From CAYFSS01 sp964345975 (GTDB taxonomy: Bacteria; Bacillota; Clostridia; Saccharofermentanales; Fastidiosipilaceae): 35,648 nucleotides of DNA. Positions 1-7,541 of this stretch are shown here, one piece after another. The notes beneath the pieces are model-generated. The model saw only the letters and a program-made list of their open reading frames with translations. It was not told the DNA's origin and did no database searches. Where the stretch lies: contig CAYFSS010000020.1 of NCBI GenBank assembly GCA_964345975.1, positions 1 to 35,648 of the forward strand, given 5' to 3'. Numbering within the stretch: position 1 is the first letter of the stretch; every line of letters begins with the position of its first letter. A program made the translations under genes and the position numbers.

Positions 1-5
1 TTTTT

Positions 6-48
6 AAATGGCTAAAACCCTTGATTTTACGCCATTTCTCTCTTTTTT
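6..48 (+). terminator. Hairpin, probable terminator for a gene left of the window
   Basis: An inverted repeat pairs AAATGGC-TAAAA (6-17) with TTTTA-c-GCCATTT (25-37), with a seven-base loop and one bulged C. It is followed on the plus strand by the T-rich stretch CTCTCTTTTTT (38-48). The T tract favours plus-strand termination of an upstream gene that lies outside the window. The same stem also lies just past the guaA stop on the other strand, but there it is followed by A, not T, so it is a poor guaA terminator. Confidence 0.5.
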
Positions 49-52
49 GGTC

Positions 53-1708
53 TTACTCCCACTCGATCGTCGCAGGCGGCTTGCTCGTGATGTCATAAAC
101 CACACGATTAATTCCCGGCACCTCATCGATGATTCGCTCCGACACCCTATCCAACAATTCATAAGGAAGTGGAACCCTACGAGCCGTCATGAAGTCAACC
201 GTACGAACCGCACGGATGGCACAAGCCTCTTCATAGGAGCGCTCACCGTTACGAACACCGACCGAGTGGACATTTGTCAGGACAGCGAAGTACTGCTGAA
301 TATCCCTATGGAGATCAGCTTCGTAGATTTCTTCACGGAAGATTGCATCGGCATCGCGCAAGACATCAAGTCTCGCTCGAGTTAAAGAGCCCATGCAACG
401 TACAGCAAGTCCCGGTCCCGGGAAGGGTTGACGCCATACCAGCTGCTCCGGGAGGCCGAGATATGCTCCGACGCGGCGAACTTCGAGCTTAAAGAAATCA
501 CGCAGCGGCTCGATGATGCCTTTGAAATCAATGTCATCCGGTAGACCCCCTACATTGTGGTGACTCTTGATTAAAGCCTGACCGGTAAAACCGCTCTCGA
601 TCACGTCGGGATAGATAGTGCCTTGCACGAGGAAATCGATCTCGCCCAGGTTTCTCGCTTCTTCTTCGAAGACGCGGATAAATTCTTCGCCGATGATCTT
701 GCGCTTTTCTTCGGGGTCGACGACATCATGGAGGCGACCGAGGAAACGTTCCTCGGCATGGACGACATGGAGGTTCATCTGATAGCTCTCGCCAAAGATG
801 CTTTCGACATCTTCAACTTCGCCTTTACGCATGAGGCCGGTGTCGACGAAGATGCAGCTCAAGTTCTTGCCGATTGCGCGGTGAACCATGAGCGCGGCGA
901 CGGCTGAGTCGATCCCGCCGGAGAAAGCGCAGAGGGCTTTTTTGTCGCCAATGACTTTACGAATATTCTCGATCAAGGATTCGACGTGGTCTTCGAGATC
1001 CCAGTTTTGTGCTACGCCGGACACGTCAAGGAGGAAGCGCTTAATGAGTCGTTCGTCGCCCTTCGCATCGGAGAGTTCAGGGTGATAGAGCACACCGTAG
1101 CGGTTGAGTTCTTCGTTATGATACGCCAGGACAGGAATTATCTTGTCTTCACGAGGACTTCTCTCGATCAAGGAAGAACTGGTGACGCCTAAGATCTCCC
1201 AGGGTCCTTGAGGTGAAAGAGAAAGAGGTCGGAAATTATGCACGATGACTTCAGGGGATTCGTCGTATTTATCGAAGGCACGGACATCATTTGAGAAGTG
1301 AGCAGCAACATAGCGGCCCATAATCTCTTTATCTTGGGCTTCGCGAGCGATCTCTTCTTCACTGACGTCTGACGGATACCTTGCATCGGTATCAAAGTAC
1401 TTTGCGAGGGCCAGTGCCGGATCTCCAATCGCAAGAATAGGAAGCTCCAAATCCCAAAAACCATCCGGATAAGGGACATCTTCCGGAGCCATTTCGAGCA
1501 TTGATCCGACAACGAGGACTGATTTGTAGCCTCTTTCGTAGTAGGACTCAAGAGGGGTCTCGGGTGAAATGACTTCGCTGTAGACTTTGAGTTCACGCAC
1601 CTTGCGAGCGAGGGTTTGCGCTAGATGCCCCCCTGCATCTACAATCGCGACTGTTTCGGCTTTGCTCATGGATTCGAAATTGAGGGATACAATTCTATCG
1701 TCCGCCAT
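53..1708 (-). CDS. guaA: GMP synthase with a degenerate glutaminase domain
   Basis: GuaA aminates XMP to GMP using ATP in the cytoplasm. The 551-residue protein has an N-terminal class I glutamine amidotransferase-like domain (about 15-230), the PP-loop ATP pyrophosphatase domain (SGGIDS at 263-268), and the usual C-terminal dimerisation domain ending in KPPATIEWE. The synthetase half looks normal (TGLMRKGE, FPGPGLAVR). The glutaminase half does not. The nucleophile motif GICYG reads AIGDP, putting Gly95 where the catalytic Cys belongs. The oxyanion motif SGGP is also absent, and there is no cysteine anywhere before residue 260. The other triad members remain as H209-P-E211. The start at 1708 is supported by GGGAG about eight bases upstream; the internal Met14 has no such site. 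I infer an ammonia-dependent GMP synthase. Identity is certain; loss of glutaminase is read directly from the sequence. Confidence 0.95.
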   Translation of the reverse strand: MADDRIVSLNFESMSKAETVAIVDAGGHLAQTLARKVRELKVYSEVISPETPLESYYERGYKSVLVVGSMLEMAPEDVPYPDGFWDLELPILAIGDPALALAKYFDTDARYPSDVSEEEIAREAQDKEIMGRYVAAHFSNDVRAFDKYDESPEVIVHNFRPLSLSPQGPWEILGVTSSSLIERSPREDKIIPVLAYHNEELNRYGVLYHPELSDAKGDERLIKRFLLDVSGVAQNWDLEDHVESLIENIRKVIGDKKALCAFSGGIDSAVAALMVHRAIGKNLSCIFVDTGLMRKGEVEDVESIFGESYQMNLHVVHAEERFLGRLHDVVDPEEKRKIIGEEFIRVFEEEARNLGEIDFLVQGTIYPDVIESGFTGQALIKSHHNVGGLPDDIDFKGIIEPLRDFFKLEVRRVGAYLGLPEQLVWRQPFPGPGLAVRCMGSLTRARLDVLRDADAIFREEIYEADLHRDIQQYFAVLTNVHSVGVRNGERSYEEACAIRAVRTVDFMTARRVPLPYELLDRVSERIIDEVPGINRVVYDITSKPPATIEWE

Positions 1709-1719
1709 CGTTCACTCCC

Positions 1720-1734
1720 GACGCTTCAAGCGTC
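1720..1734. repeat. Palindrome directly upstream of the guaA ribosome binding site
   Basis: GACGCTTCAAGCGTC is a perfect inverted repeat (seven pairs around one base, or six around TCA). It touches the CACTCCC that forms the guaA Shine-Dalgarno on the minus strand. In the mRNA it would be a small stem-loop next to the ribosome binding site; as DNA it could be an operator. The function is unknown. Confidence 0.4.
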
Positions 1735-1791
1735 ACGTTCGCAGTCTGAAACTAAAGTTTTATAACATGTAGATCGTCTGATGTAAAACGA

Positions 1792-1800
1792 ATTATAACA
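1792..1800 (-). promoter_or_regulatory. Probable guaA extended -10 promoter
   Basis: On the minus strand TGTTATAAT gives a consensus -10 hexamer (TATAAT) with an upstream TG extension, about 85 bases before the guaA start. No good -35 is seen, which extended -10 promoters can tolerate. The element lies in the 115-bp divergent gap with the NusG-II-like gene, and the same AT-rich stretch reads TATAAC on the plus strand, so it may serve both directions. Confidence 0.45.
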
Positions 1801-1823
1801 CCCACTTCTGATAAAATGGCTGC

Positions 1824-2390
1824 ATGCAAAGAAACCAGGACCCCAGTTATAAAAATGAACATAGGCGAACGAGTCGACCTCTCTATCGTCCATCAGAGAT
1901 TATTCTTTGGGTGATCGTACTTGTCGCAGCACTTTATCTTGGCTGGCGCGGAAGAAACGAAACCCTTGCCTTGTCCGCTCATGTCTACCACGAAGACCAG
2001 TTGGTTTTTAGCCTAGATCTGGCCGATGAGCCGGCAGGAACGCACGAAATAGAAGACTATCCCGGGTTCATCTTGGAAACGGATGGTGAAGGAGCTATAC
2101 GCATACAGCAGTCCCCGTGCCCCGATAAGCTCTGCATGAGAGCCGGATACCTTAAGCACCCCGGGGAACAAGCAATCTGTTTACCTTTAGAACTCGTCCT
2201 CCAACTACAGGGCGAAGACGATGATGGATTCGATGCGGTCATTGGAGTTCATGAGGGGATCGTAGAATCAAAAGGTGAATCGGGTGAGCGGGTAGAACCC
2301 TTTGTCAACCACGATCATCAGTATGAGAATCACACGCACGATAGCGATAATTTAGATAACCCCTACACTGATTTAGAGGACAGCCAATGA
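1824..2390 (+). CDS. NusG domain II-containing membrane-anchored protein
   Basis: A 188-residue protein with a short basic N-terminus, one predicted membrane helix at about 29-43 (IILWVIVLVAALYLGW) and an extracytoplasmic domain. The core SPCPDKLCMRAGYLK...GEQAICLPLELVLQL (about 97-130) matches the NusG domain II/DUF1312 family, whose hallmark is a CPxxxC...ClP cysteine pattern. The tail after about 150 is acidic and His/Asp-rich (NHDHQYENHTHDSDN) and could bind metal; that part is inference. The stop overlaps the start of the next gene as ATGA, so the two are translationally coupled. In anaerobes this family often travels with Gx transporter proteins and flavin or redox genes, but its biochemical role is not known. 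No clear Shine-Dalgarno precedes the ATG, so the start is less certain than the identity. Confidence 0.8.
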   Translation: MQRNQDPSYKNEHRRTSRPLYRPSEIILWVIVLVAALYLGWRGRNETLALSAHVYHEDQLVFSLDLADEPAGTHEIEDYPGFILETDGEGAIRIQQSPCPDKLCMRAGYLKHPGEQAICLPLELVLQLQGEDDDGFDAVIGVHEGIVESKGESGERVEPFVNHDHQYENHTHDSDNLDNPYTDLEDSQ

Positions 2391-3112
2391 GTCACTCCAT
2401 GAAGCGCTCCCAAGAGCCGTCCCTAACGACTACAACCAAATCCGGACAAGATACTCGTAAATCCGGGCAGGATACTCTCGAATCCAGGCAGGATACTCAT
2501 AAATCCAGGCAGGATACTCATAAATCCGGGCAGGATACTCGCGAATCCGGGCAAGATACTCATAAATCCGGGCAGGATACTCGTAAATCCGGGCAGGATA
2601 CTCGCGAATGGATCACGCTCGGTGCCTACTTTGCTCTCGCCATCGCGCTTACGATCATCGAAGGTTATTTGCCACCTCCGCCCTTCCCTTTTCCCTTGCG
2701 TTACGGTTTCTCCAACCTGCTCACGATGCAATTGCTCCTCAATCGCAAACGACGACAAGCTTACATTCTTGCCGTCGCGAAAGGTATCTTTAGTTTATTC
2801 ATGCGGGGACTGGTAGCGGGAATTCTGAGCCTTATGGGAGGCTTGGTATCCCTCACCATCGCAGCTCTCATTTTATGGATCACCAGGCAACGTTCATCAT
2901 ATCTTGGAATCAGTATCCCCTCCGCTATTGCGCACAATTTGACGCAAATGGTTTTGGTCAGCTTCTTCCTTCCGCACGTGGCTTTGCAAGTCCTCCTCAT
3001 CCCCCTGATTAGTCTAGGAATGGCTTCAGGAGCGTTGACCGGGACTCTGCTCTATTTTGCGGATCCCGTTCTCCAACAGTTAGAGGTTCACCAGCTTAAG
3101 CACCGTCAATAG
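2387..3112 (+). CDS. Gx transporter / heptaprenyl diphosphate synthase component I family membrane protein
   Basis: A 241-residue integral membrane protein. From about residue 75 it matches the Hpre_diP_synt_I (Gx transporter) family: several hydrophobic helices, the motif YGFSNLLTMQLLLNRKRRQAYILAVAKG, and a glycine-rich LVAGILSLMGGLVSL segment. The family name comes from an early link to heptaprenyl diphosphate synthase. Current naming treats it as a small S-component-like transporter of unknown substrate. The first 75 residues are unusual: eight tandem heptads of the form (K/E)S(G/R)QDT(R/H/L), hydrophilic and not part of the family. The gene is coupled to the preceding NusG-II-like gene (ATGA overlap), and its last 33 bases overlap the 3' end of uppP on the opposite strand. 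The next start in the hydrophobic domain is not preceded by a good ribosome site, so the repeat region is probably translated. Confidence 0.78.
   Translation: MSHSMKRSQEPSLTTTTKSGQDTRKSGQDTLESRQDTHKSRQDTHKSGQDTRESGQDTHKSGQDTRKSGQDTREWITLGAYFALAIALTIIEGYLPPPPFPFPLRYGFSNLLTMQLLLNRKRRQAYILAVAKGIFSLFMRGLVAGILSLMGGLVSLTIAALILWITRQRSSYLGISIPSAIAHNLTQMVLVSFFLPHVALQVLLIPLISLGMASGALTGTLLYFADPVLQQLEVHQLKHRQ
2438..2605 (+). repeat. Eight 21-bp tandem repeats inside a coding region
   Basis: Eight adjacent 21-bp units, consensus aaatccgggcaggatactc plus two bases, with few substitutions and no indels. They keep frame and encode eight heptapeptides of the KSGQDTR type at the cytoplasmic N-terminus of the Gx transporter-like protein. 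High similarity between units suggests recent slippage expansion. There are no unique spacers, so this is not a CRISPR array. Confidence 0.95.
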
Positions 3113-3925
3113 AACCAAAAGCACGGCGAGTGCTAAGCGGTACCATGCAAAGCCCTCTAAGCGATGACGTCTCAAGAAATTCATGAAGGCACGGACAACA
3201 AGTAGAGCCACGATGAAGGACATGATGCAGCCTGCGACAAGTGCCCAAACTTGATTAGGTCCCATGGTGATTTCTGTTGTTTGCGTTCGGACGAGATACT
3301 TTACGAGGGAGAAGCCTGATGCTCCGAACATCATAGGAATGGCTAAGAAGAACGAAAATTCGGCAGCGGCTTTTGTGCGTAAACCGGCGAACCAACCTCC
3401 TGTGATCGTCGAAGCAGATCTTGAAAAGCCGGGCCAGAGTGCAAGGCACTGGAAGAGACCGATCGTGAGGGCTTGACGCCAGGTGATGTCTTCCATTTCG
3501 AGGACACGTGCACGTGGTGCGAAGCGGCGCTCCGCAAAGATCATGAGGAGACCCCCGATCGCTAAGGCTAGAGCAACCGTGGGAATCGTAAAGAGTCGCT
3601 CCTCAATGAAGTCATCGAAGAGAAGGCCTGCGATAACTGCAGGGATACAGGCTAGAACCCAGAGGCCAAAGAATCGCCAATACGCACGATCGCCTCGGAA
3701 CATCCCCTTGAAGATGTTGAGGAGGCGGCCAAAGAACAAGATGATGACCGCGAAGATCGAGGCAAGTTGAATGACGACGAGAAACATCGTTGTGAAGGCA
3801 TCTTGGGGGAAACCCATGAGTTGTGAGACGATGATCAGGTGACCGGTCGATGAGATTGGTAGAAATTCTGTGAGCCCCTGCACAACTCCGAGTATTGCCG
3901 CTTGTAAAATATAAAGCAGATCCAT
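3080..3925 (-). CDS. uppP: Undecaprenyl-diphosphate phosphatase
   Basis: UppP (BacA) dephosphorylates undecaprenyl diphosphate to regenerate the lipid carrier for peptidoglycan and wall polymer synthesis, and gives bacitracin tolerance. The 281-residue protein has the family length and is almost entirely membrane helices. Both signature regions are present: QGLTEFLPISSTGHL near residues 16-30 (glutamate-rich motif plus conserved serine and histidine) and PGFSRSASTITGG around 164-176, which contains the catalytic arginine. The ATG is preceded by GAAAGGGG at good spacing. The 3' end overlaps the convergent Gx transporter gene by 33 bp, leaving no room for a terminator between them. A sigma-A-like promoter lies just upstream. 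Confidence 0.95.
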   Translation of the reverse strand: MDLLYILQAAILGVVQGLTEFLPISSTGHLIIVSQLMGFPQDAFTTMFLVVIQLASIFAVIILFFGRLLNIFKGMFRGDRAYWRFFGLWVLACIPAVIAGLLFDDFIEERLFTIPTVALALAIGGLLMIFAERRFAPRARVLEMEDITWRQALTIGLFQCLALWPGFSRSASTITGGWFAGLRTKAAAEFSFFLAIPMMFGASGFSLVKYLVRTQTTEITMGPNQVWALVAGCIMSFIVALLVVRAFMNFLRRHRLEGFAWYRLALAVLLVLLTVLKLVNL

Positions 3926-3957
3926 GATTTACCCCTTTCAAAGGTCGCGGAAATCAT

Positions 3958-3986
3958 AATGTACCCTTGTATTTAAGGCTAGGCAA
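3958..3986 (-). promoter_or_regulatory. Probable uppP promoter
   Basis: On the minus strand TTGCCT (-35) and TACATT (-10) are separated by 17 bases, each matching four of six consensus positions. The -10 ends about 33 bases before the uppP start codon. Support is by pattern only. Confidence 0.4.
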
Positions 3987-4152
3987 GCTTAAAATAATAA
4001 ATGGATATCTAATAAAATACGAACTATACAGTGACTGTCCCAAGCAGGCGGGTCGCTTTTGTTTGTATAAGGATAGAACTACTGACAGAATCACAAGATG
4101 CAGATCACATGACAGTGATTATAAGACGTTGGTCTTAAAGAAGGGATGTCGA

Positions 4153-4989
4153 ATGTTTAAGATTTTGAAGAAGGAAGATCTGAACGCTGATGTATGTCGC
4201 ATGGACATTGAAGCACCACTTATCGCGCGCAAGGCGAAGGCAGGACAATTCATCATTTTCCGTCTCGACGAAGAAGGTGAACGTGTTCCTCTAACCGTCG
4301 CTTCTACGGATGAAGAGCGTGGCGCGGTGACAATCATCTTCCAGAAGGTCGGCAGTGCGACTCGTCTCTTAGGTGAGAAGGAAGAAGGCGACTATATCCT
4401 CGATTTCACCGGTCCTCTCGGCAAGCCGGGTGAACTCGAAGGCTTCAAGCATGCTTGCGTCATCGGCGGCGGTGTCGGCAATGCAATTGCCTATCCTTCC
4501 GCTAAGGCGTTGAAAGACAACGGTGCCAAAGTCGACGTCATCGCAGGGTTCCGCAACAAGGACATCGTCATTCTTGAAGATGATTTCAAGGCAATCGCCG
4601 ACAACGTCTACATTACGACGGACGATGGTAGTTATGGCTATCACGGCTTCGTCACGGGCAAGCTCCAAGAACTCCTCGATGCAGGGACTGAATATGACCT
4701 CGTCGTGGCAATCGGCCCGGTCGGCATGATGAAGTTCGTCAGCGATGTCACCAAGAAACAAGGCATCAAGACCCTCGTCTCCTTGAACCCCATCATGATC
4801 GACGGGACGGGAATGTGCGGCGGTTGCCGTGTCACGGTTGGTGGCGAAGTGAAATTTGCTTGTGTCGACGGTCCGGAGTTTGACGGTCACGAAGTTGATT
4901 TCGAAGAGCTCATGCTGCGCAATACCTTCTACAAGAAGCAGGAAGCTGAAGCCGATCACAAGTGTCGTATGGGTCTAAAGCAAGCTTAG
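4153..4989 (+). CDS. nfnA: NADH-dependent ferredoxin:NADP+ oxidoreductase, subunit A
   Basis: This is the FAD- and [2Fe-2S]-carrying small subunit of the NfnAB electron-bifurcating complex (also annotated as sulfide dehydrogenase beta subunit or ferredoxin-NADP reductase alpha). The 278-residue protein has an N-terminal FAD-binding barrel with RVPLTVAS (44-51), a Rossmann NAD-binding region with VIGGGVGNA (103-111), and a C-terminal cluster motif DGTGMCGGC plus Cys237. Ligands would be Asp217, C222, C225 and C237, the unusual Asp/Cys3 pattern of NfnA. The ATG at 4153 was chosen because AAGAAGGGATG precedes it and homology begins there; the open frame extends 62 codons further upstream without family similarity. 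Its partner nfnB follows on the same strand, but after an unusually long 247-bp gap. Confidence 0.9.
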   Translation: MFKILKKEDLNADVCRMDIEAPLIARKAKAGQFIIFRLDEEGERVPLTVASTDEERGAVTIIFQKVGSATRLLGEKEEGDYILDFTGPLGKPGELEGFKHACVIGGGVGNAIAYPSAKALKDNGAKVDVIAGFRNKDIVILEDDFKAIADNVYITTDDGSYGYHGFVTGKLQELLDAGTEYDLVVAIGPVGMMKFVSDVTKKQGIKTLVSLNPIMIDGTGMCGGCRVTVGGEVKFACVDGPEFDGHEVDFEELMLRNTFYKKQEAEADHKCRMGLKQA

Positions 4990-5016
4990 GTTTGTTTCGA
5001 TCCGGAGTTTTCTGAG

Positions 5017-5053
5017 GATATAGATCCCATAATGATTGTTCAGTATCTATATC
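5017..5053. repeat. 9-bp inverted repeat between nfnA and nfnB
   Basis: GATATAGAT (5017-5025) and ATCTATATC (5045-5053) are perfect reverse complements separated by 19 bases. The site sits 28 bases after the nfnA stop and about 180 bases before the nfnB start. There is no T tract, so it is not a simple terminator. It could be an operator or an RNA processing/stability stem-loop. The rest of the 247-bp gap shows nothing I can assign. Confidence 0.4.
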
Positions 5054-5236
5054 ACAGGGAGAACTCAAGGGATGACATGCACTTATTGTCGAAGCATCAA
5101 GCGATATCCGTCATGCGATGATTAGCCTAAGCGAAATCGACAACAGATCAACTCCAAGCTGAGATGAACGAAATCAAGTGGCCACGAGCCCAAGCGATTT
5201 CGAACGAGATACACTACTGAAACGAGAGAGGAAATT

Positions 5237-6667
5237 ATGGCAAAACGCAAGCCCAATATGCAGGTTGAGAAAACCCCCATGCCCGTCCAGGATCCCAAAG
5301 TCCGCGCAAGCAACTTCCAGGAAGTTGCCATAGGTTATACACCTGAGATGGCAATCGAGGAAGCCCAGCGCTGCTTGAACTGTAAGCACAAACCTTGTGT
5401 CGGTGGTTGCCCGGTCAACGTACGCATCCCCGAGTTCATCATGAAGGTGGCGGAAGGCGAGTTCGAAGAAGCCTATCAGATCATCACGTCCACCAATAAA
5501 CTCCCGGCCGTCTGCGGTCGTGTCTGCCCGCAAGAAAACCAGTGCGAAGAAGTCTGCGTTCGCGGCATTAAACACGAGCCCGTCGGCATCGGTCGCTTAG
5601 AGCGCTTCGTCGCCGACTATCATCGTGCTAATTCGAATGATAAGCCGGTCCCGCCGGAATCAAATGACCGCTATGTTGCCGTCATCGGGTCCGGTCCTGC
5701 AGGCCTTACTTGCGCCAGTGACTTGGCTGAGCTGGGTTACCGCGTCACAATCTTCGAAGCTTTCCACACGGCAGGTGGCGTCCTGGTTTACGGTATCCCT
5801 GAGTTCCGTCTCCCTCAAGAGATCGTTGACTCAGAGATCAACAACGTCTTGGACCTGGGGGTCAACATTAACCTCAATACGGTTATCGGGCGTATTCTCT
5901 CCATTCAAGAACTCTTCGAGATGGGCTACGAAGCAATCTTCATCGGTTCCGGTGCTGGCCTTCCCTCCTTCATGGGCATCCCCGGTGAGAACCTCGTCGG
6001 CGTCTATTCTGCCAACGAGTATTTGACCCGTACGAACCTCATGAAAGCTTACGATGATAAGTACGCAACACCGATTCGCCAAAGCAAGACTGTGGCTGTC
6101 GTCGGTGGCGGTAACGTTGCCATGGACGCTGCGAGGTCCGCTCTCCGCTTAGGGGCTGAGAAGGTCTATATCGTCTATCGTCGTTCCTTTGAGGAAATGC
6201 CTGCTCGTGTCGAGGAAGTCGAACACGCTGAAGAAGAAGGCGTCGAATTCCTCAATCTCAGAAACGTCGTTGAGATCCACGGAGACGACAAAGGTCAGGT
6301 TGTTTCCATGCGCCTGATCGAGATGGAACTCGGTGAAGCCGATGCTTCCGGTCGTCGTCGCCCGATCGCAATCCAAGACTCCGAGTACGACCTCGAAGTT
6401 GACACGGTCATCATGGCCATCGGTACCTCGCCCAATCCGCTCATCAAGGCAACGACCGAAGGTCTCGTCGTCGACAAGTGGGGCTGTATCGTAGCAAGAG
6501 ATAATATGGCTACCTCGATCGAGGGGGTCTATGCTGGCGGTGACGTTGTTACCGGTGCGGCAACCGTTATCGAAGCCATGGGTGCCGGAAAGATTGCAGC
6601 AGCTGCGATGCATGAGTATTTGCAGAGCAAAGAGCAGCCGGAAGAACGATTGATTCCGATCATCTAG
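5237..6667 (+). CDS. nfnB: NADH-dependent ferredoxin:NADP+ oxidoreductase, subunit B (NADPH-dependent glutamate synthase small chain-like)
   Basis: NfnB is the large subunit of NfnAB. It binds the bifurcating FAD, NADP(H) and two [4Fe-4S] clusters, and is homologous to the small subunit of glutamate synthase. The 476-residue protein shows an N-terminal cysteine region (CLNCKHKPCVGGCP near 47-60, then CGRVCPQENQCEEVC near 95-109), an FAD Rossmann motif VIGSGPAGL (about 149-157) and an NADP Rossmann motif VVGGGNVAMDAARSALRLG (about 289-307). The C-terminal AGGDVVTGAATVIEAMGAG stretch is typical of the family. A GAGAGAGGAAAT ribosome site precedes the ATG. No glutamate synthase large subunit is nearby, and the nfnA partner lies directly upstream, so Nfn is much more likely than GltD. 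A strong terminator follows. Confidence 0.9.
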   Translation: MAKRKPNMQVEKTPMPVQDPKVRASNFQEVAIGYTPEMAIEEAQRCLNCKHKPCVGGCPVNVRIPEFIMKVAEGEFEEAYQIITSTNKLPAVCGRVCPQENQCEEVCVRGIKHEPVGIGRLERFVADYHRANSNDKPVPPESNDRYVAVIGSGPAGLTCASDLAELGYRVTIFEAFHTAGGVLVYGIPEFRLPQEIVDSEINNVLDLGVNINLNTVIGRILSIQELFEMGYEAIFIGSGAGLPSFMGIPGENLVGVYSANEYLTRTNLMKAYDDKYATPIRQSKTVAVVGGGNVAMDAARSALRLGAEKVYIVYRRSFEEMPARVEEVEHAEEEGVEFLNLRNVVEIHGDDKGQVVSMRLIEMELGEADASGRRRPIAIQDSEYDLEVDTVIMAIGTSPNPLIKATTEGLVVDKWGCIVARDNMATSIEGVYAGGDVVTGAATVIEAMGAGKIAAAAMHEYLQSKEQPEERLIPII

Positions 6668-6691
6668 TTTTTCTATCTAATTCATAATTTG

Positions 6692-6722
6692 AGGGCGTGC
6701 TTTGACAGTACGCCCTTGTTTT
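6692..6722 (+). terminator. Rho-independent terminator after nfnB
   Basis: AGGGCGTGCT (6692-6701) pairs with AGTACGCCCT (6707-6716) through ten pairs with one G-U, a five-base loop TTGAC, and then TGTTTT. It ends the nfnB transcript 25 bases after its stop. Confidence 0.8.
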
Positions 6723-6817
6723 CCATCATGTTTCATGCTAGTCTTCTTCTGTTTTCCGCAGATCTTTTCATACGTCAAGAGACTATGTTTGGAAATAGAT
6801 TGCCAAGGAGGTTCACG

Positions 6818-7015
6818 ATGGCTATTTGCGAAATTTGTAATAAGGGTATTAATTCTGCTCGCAAGATCAGCATCACGCGTTCACAGGTATCGCGCCGTGC
6901 GAAGGTCAAGCAGTACCCGAACGTCAAGAAAGTTAAGGCCGTGGTTGACGGTGTGCCTAAGACTGTCAAAGCATGCACATCCTGCATCCGTAATGGCGCA
7001 GTTAAATTCAGCTAG
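6818..7015 (+). CDS. rpmB: 50S ribosomal protein L28
   Basis: A 65-residue basic protein of the bL28 family, a structural component of the large ribosomal subunit. It begins MAICEICNKG and contains the family core PNVKKVKAVVDGVPKTVKACTSCIRNGAVKF. Two CxxC pairs (C4/C7 and the late CTSC pair) make this the zinc-binding form. The start at 6818 is fixed by a perfect AAGGAGG seven bases upstream; the open frame runs further upstream but without family similarity. It is transcribed alone, between terminators at 6692-6722 and 7046-7072. Confidence 0.93.
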   Translation: MAICEICNKGINSARKISITRSQVSRRAKVKQYPNVKKVKAVVDGVPKTVKACTSCIRNGAVKFS

Positions 7016-7045
7016 TCTACGATCACGCTAAAACTTACGCTTAAG

Positions 7046-7072
7046 AGCGACTCCTTGGAGGGTCGCTTTTTT
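7046..7072 (+). terminator. Rho-independent terminator after rpmB
   Basis: AGCGACTC (7046-7053) pairs with GGGTCGCT (7060-7067) through eight pairs with one G-U around loop CTTGGA. It is followed by an uninterrupted T run ending at 7072. A textbook terminator. Confidence 0.85.
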
Positions 7073-7081
7073 GTGCGTTCT

Positions 7082-7477
7082 CTACTCATCGCAGAGTATA
7101 ATGCATGAAGCCAGCGCGATGTTTGCATCGTGCGTAATCGAGAGCTGGATGTCTCTTCCCTTCTTCGCCTCATACAATTCAAAAGCCTGCCCGCCCAAGC
7201 TCACATGCGGGGCCCCCGTCTCGTGGCGCAGGACTTCTATATCTTGCCAAGTCGTGCCCCTGGTTAACCCTGTCCCTAGAGCCTTGAGAACGGCCTCTTT
7301 GGCTGCAAATCGACCGGTGAGCCAACTCAGTTGTCGCTCCGTCAATTCTTCTTCGACAGGTCCCATGAGCTCTTGCTCTGAAGGAGTCAAGATACGCCTT
7401 AAGAAAGCAGCTTGATAACGTTTGTAAACAGCCTCGATCCGATCGAGACTTGCCAGATCTATTCCATGTAGAAGCAT
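7082..7477 (-). CDS. acpS: Holo-[acyl-carrier-protein] synthase
   Basis: AcpS transfers 4'-phosphopantetheine from CoA to the conserved serine of acyl carrier protein, activating fatty acid synthesis. The 131-residue protein is of normal length for this small trimeric family. Both signatures are visible: GIDLASLDRI near the N-terminus, with the Mg-binding Asp7, and WLTGRFAAKEAVLKALGTG in the middle, with the catalytic Glu. A GAAGGAGG ribosome site lies just before the ATG at 7477. The gene is divergent from manA across 64 bp. That gap contains the small dyad TCATGGTAACATGA (7504-7517), which could be an operator; this is only a pattern observation. Confidence 0.93.
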   Translation of the reverse strand: MLLHGIDLASLDRIEAVYKRYQAAFLRRILTPSEQELMGPVEEELTERQLSWLTGRFAAKEAVLKALGTGLTRGTTWQDIEVLRHETGAPHVSLGGQAFELYEAKKGRDIQLSITHDANIALASCIILCDE

Positions 7478-7541
7478 GCAAACCCTCCTTCTTTAAAACT
7501 AGATCATGGTAACATGAGAATCATGAAAGGCGGTTTTGACA

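Noticed and set aside
2438..2605. Possible CRISPR array
   Set aside because: The units are contiguous 21-bp copies without unique spacers, lie inside a coding frame, and no cas genes are near.
2423..2758. Antisense frame encoding repeated SILPGF units across the 21-bp repeats
   Set aside because: It is the complement of an in-frame 21-bp repeat, which automatically yields a periodic peptide on the other strand. It has no ribosome site and no homology.
3967..4152. Upstream extension of nfnA (62 codons)
   Set aside because: The extension has no family similarity, and the ATG at 4153 has a ribosome site and matches the family start.
5237..6667. Glutamate synthase small subunit (gltD)
   Set aside because: No large subunit gene is present, and nfnA lies directly upstream, so the Nfn assignment fits better.
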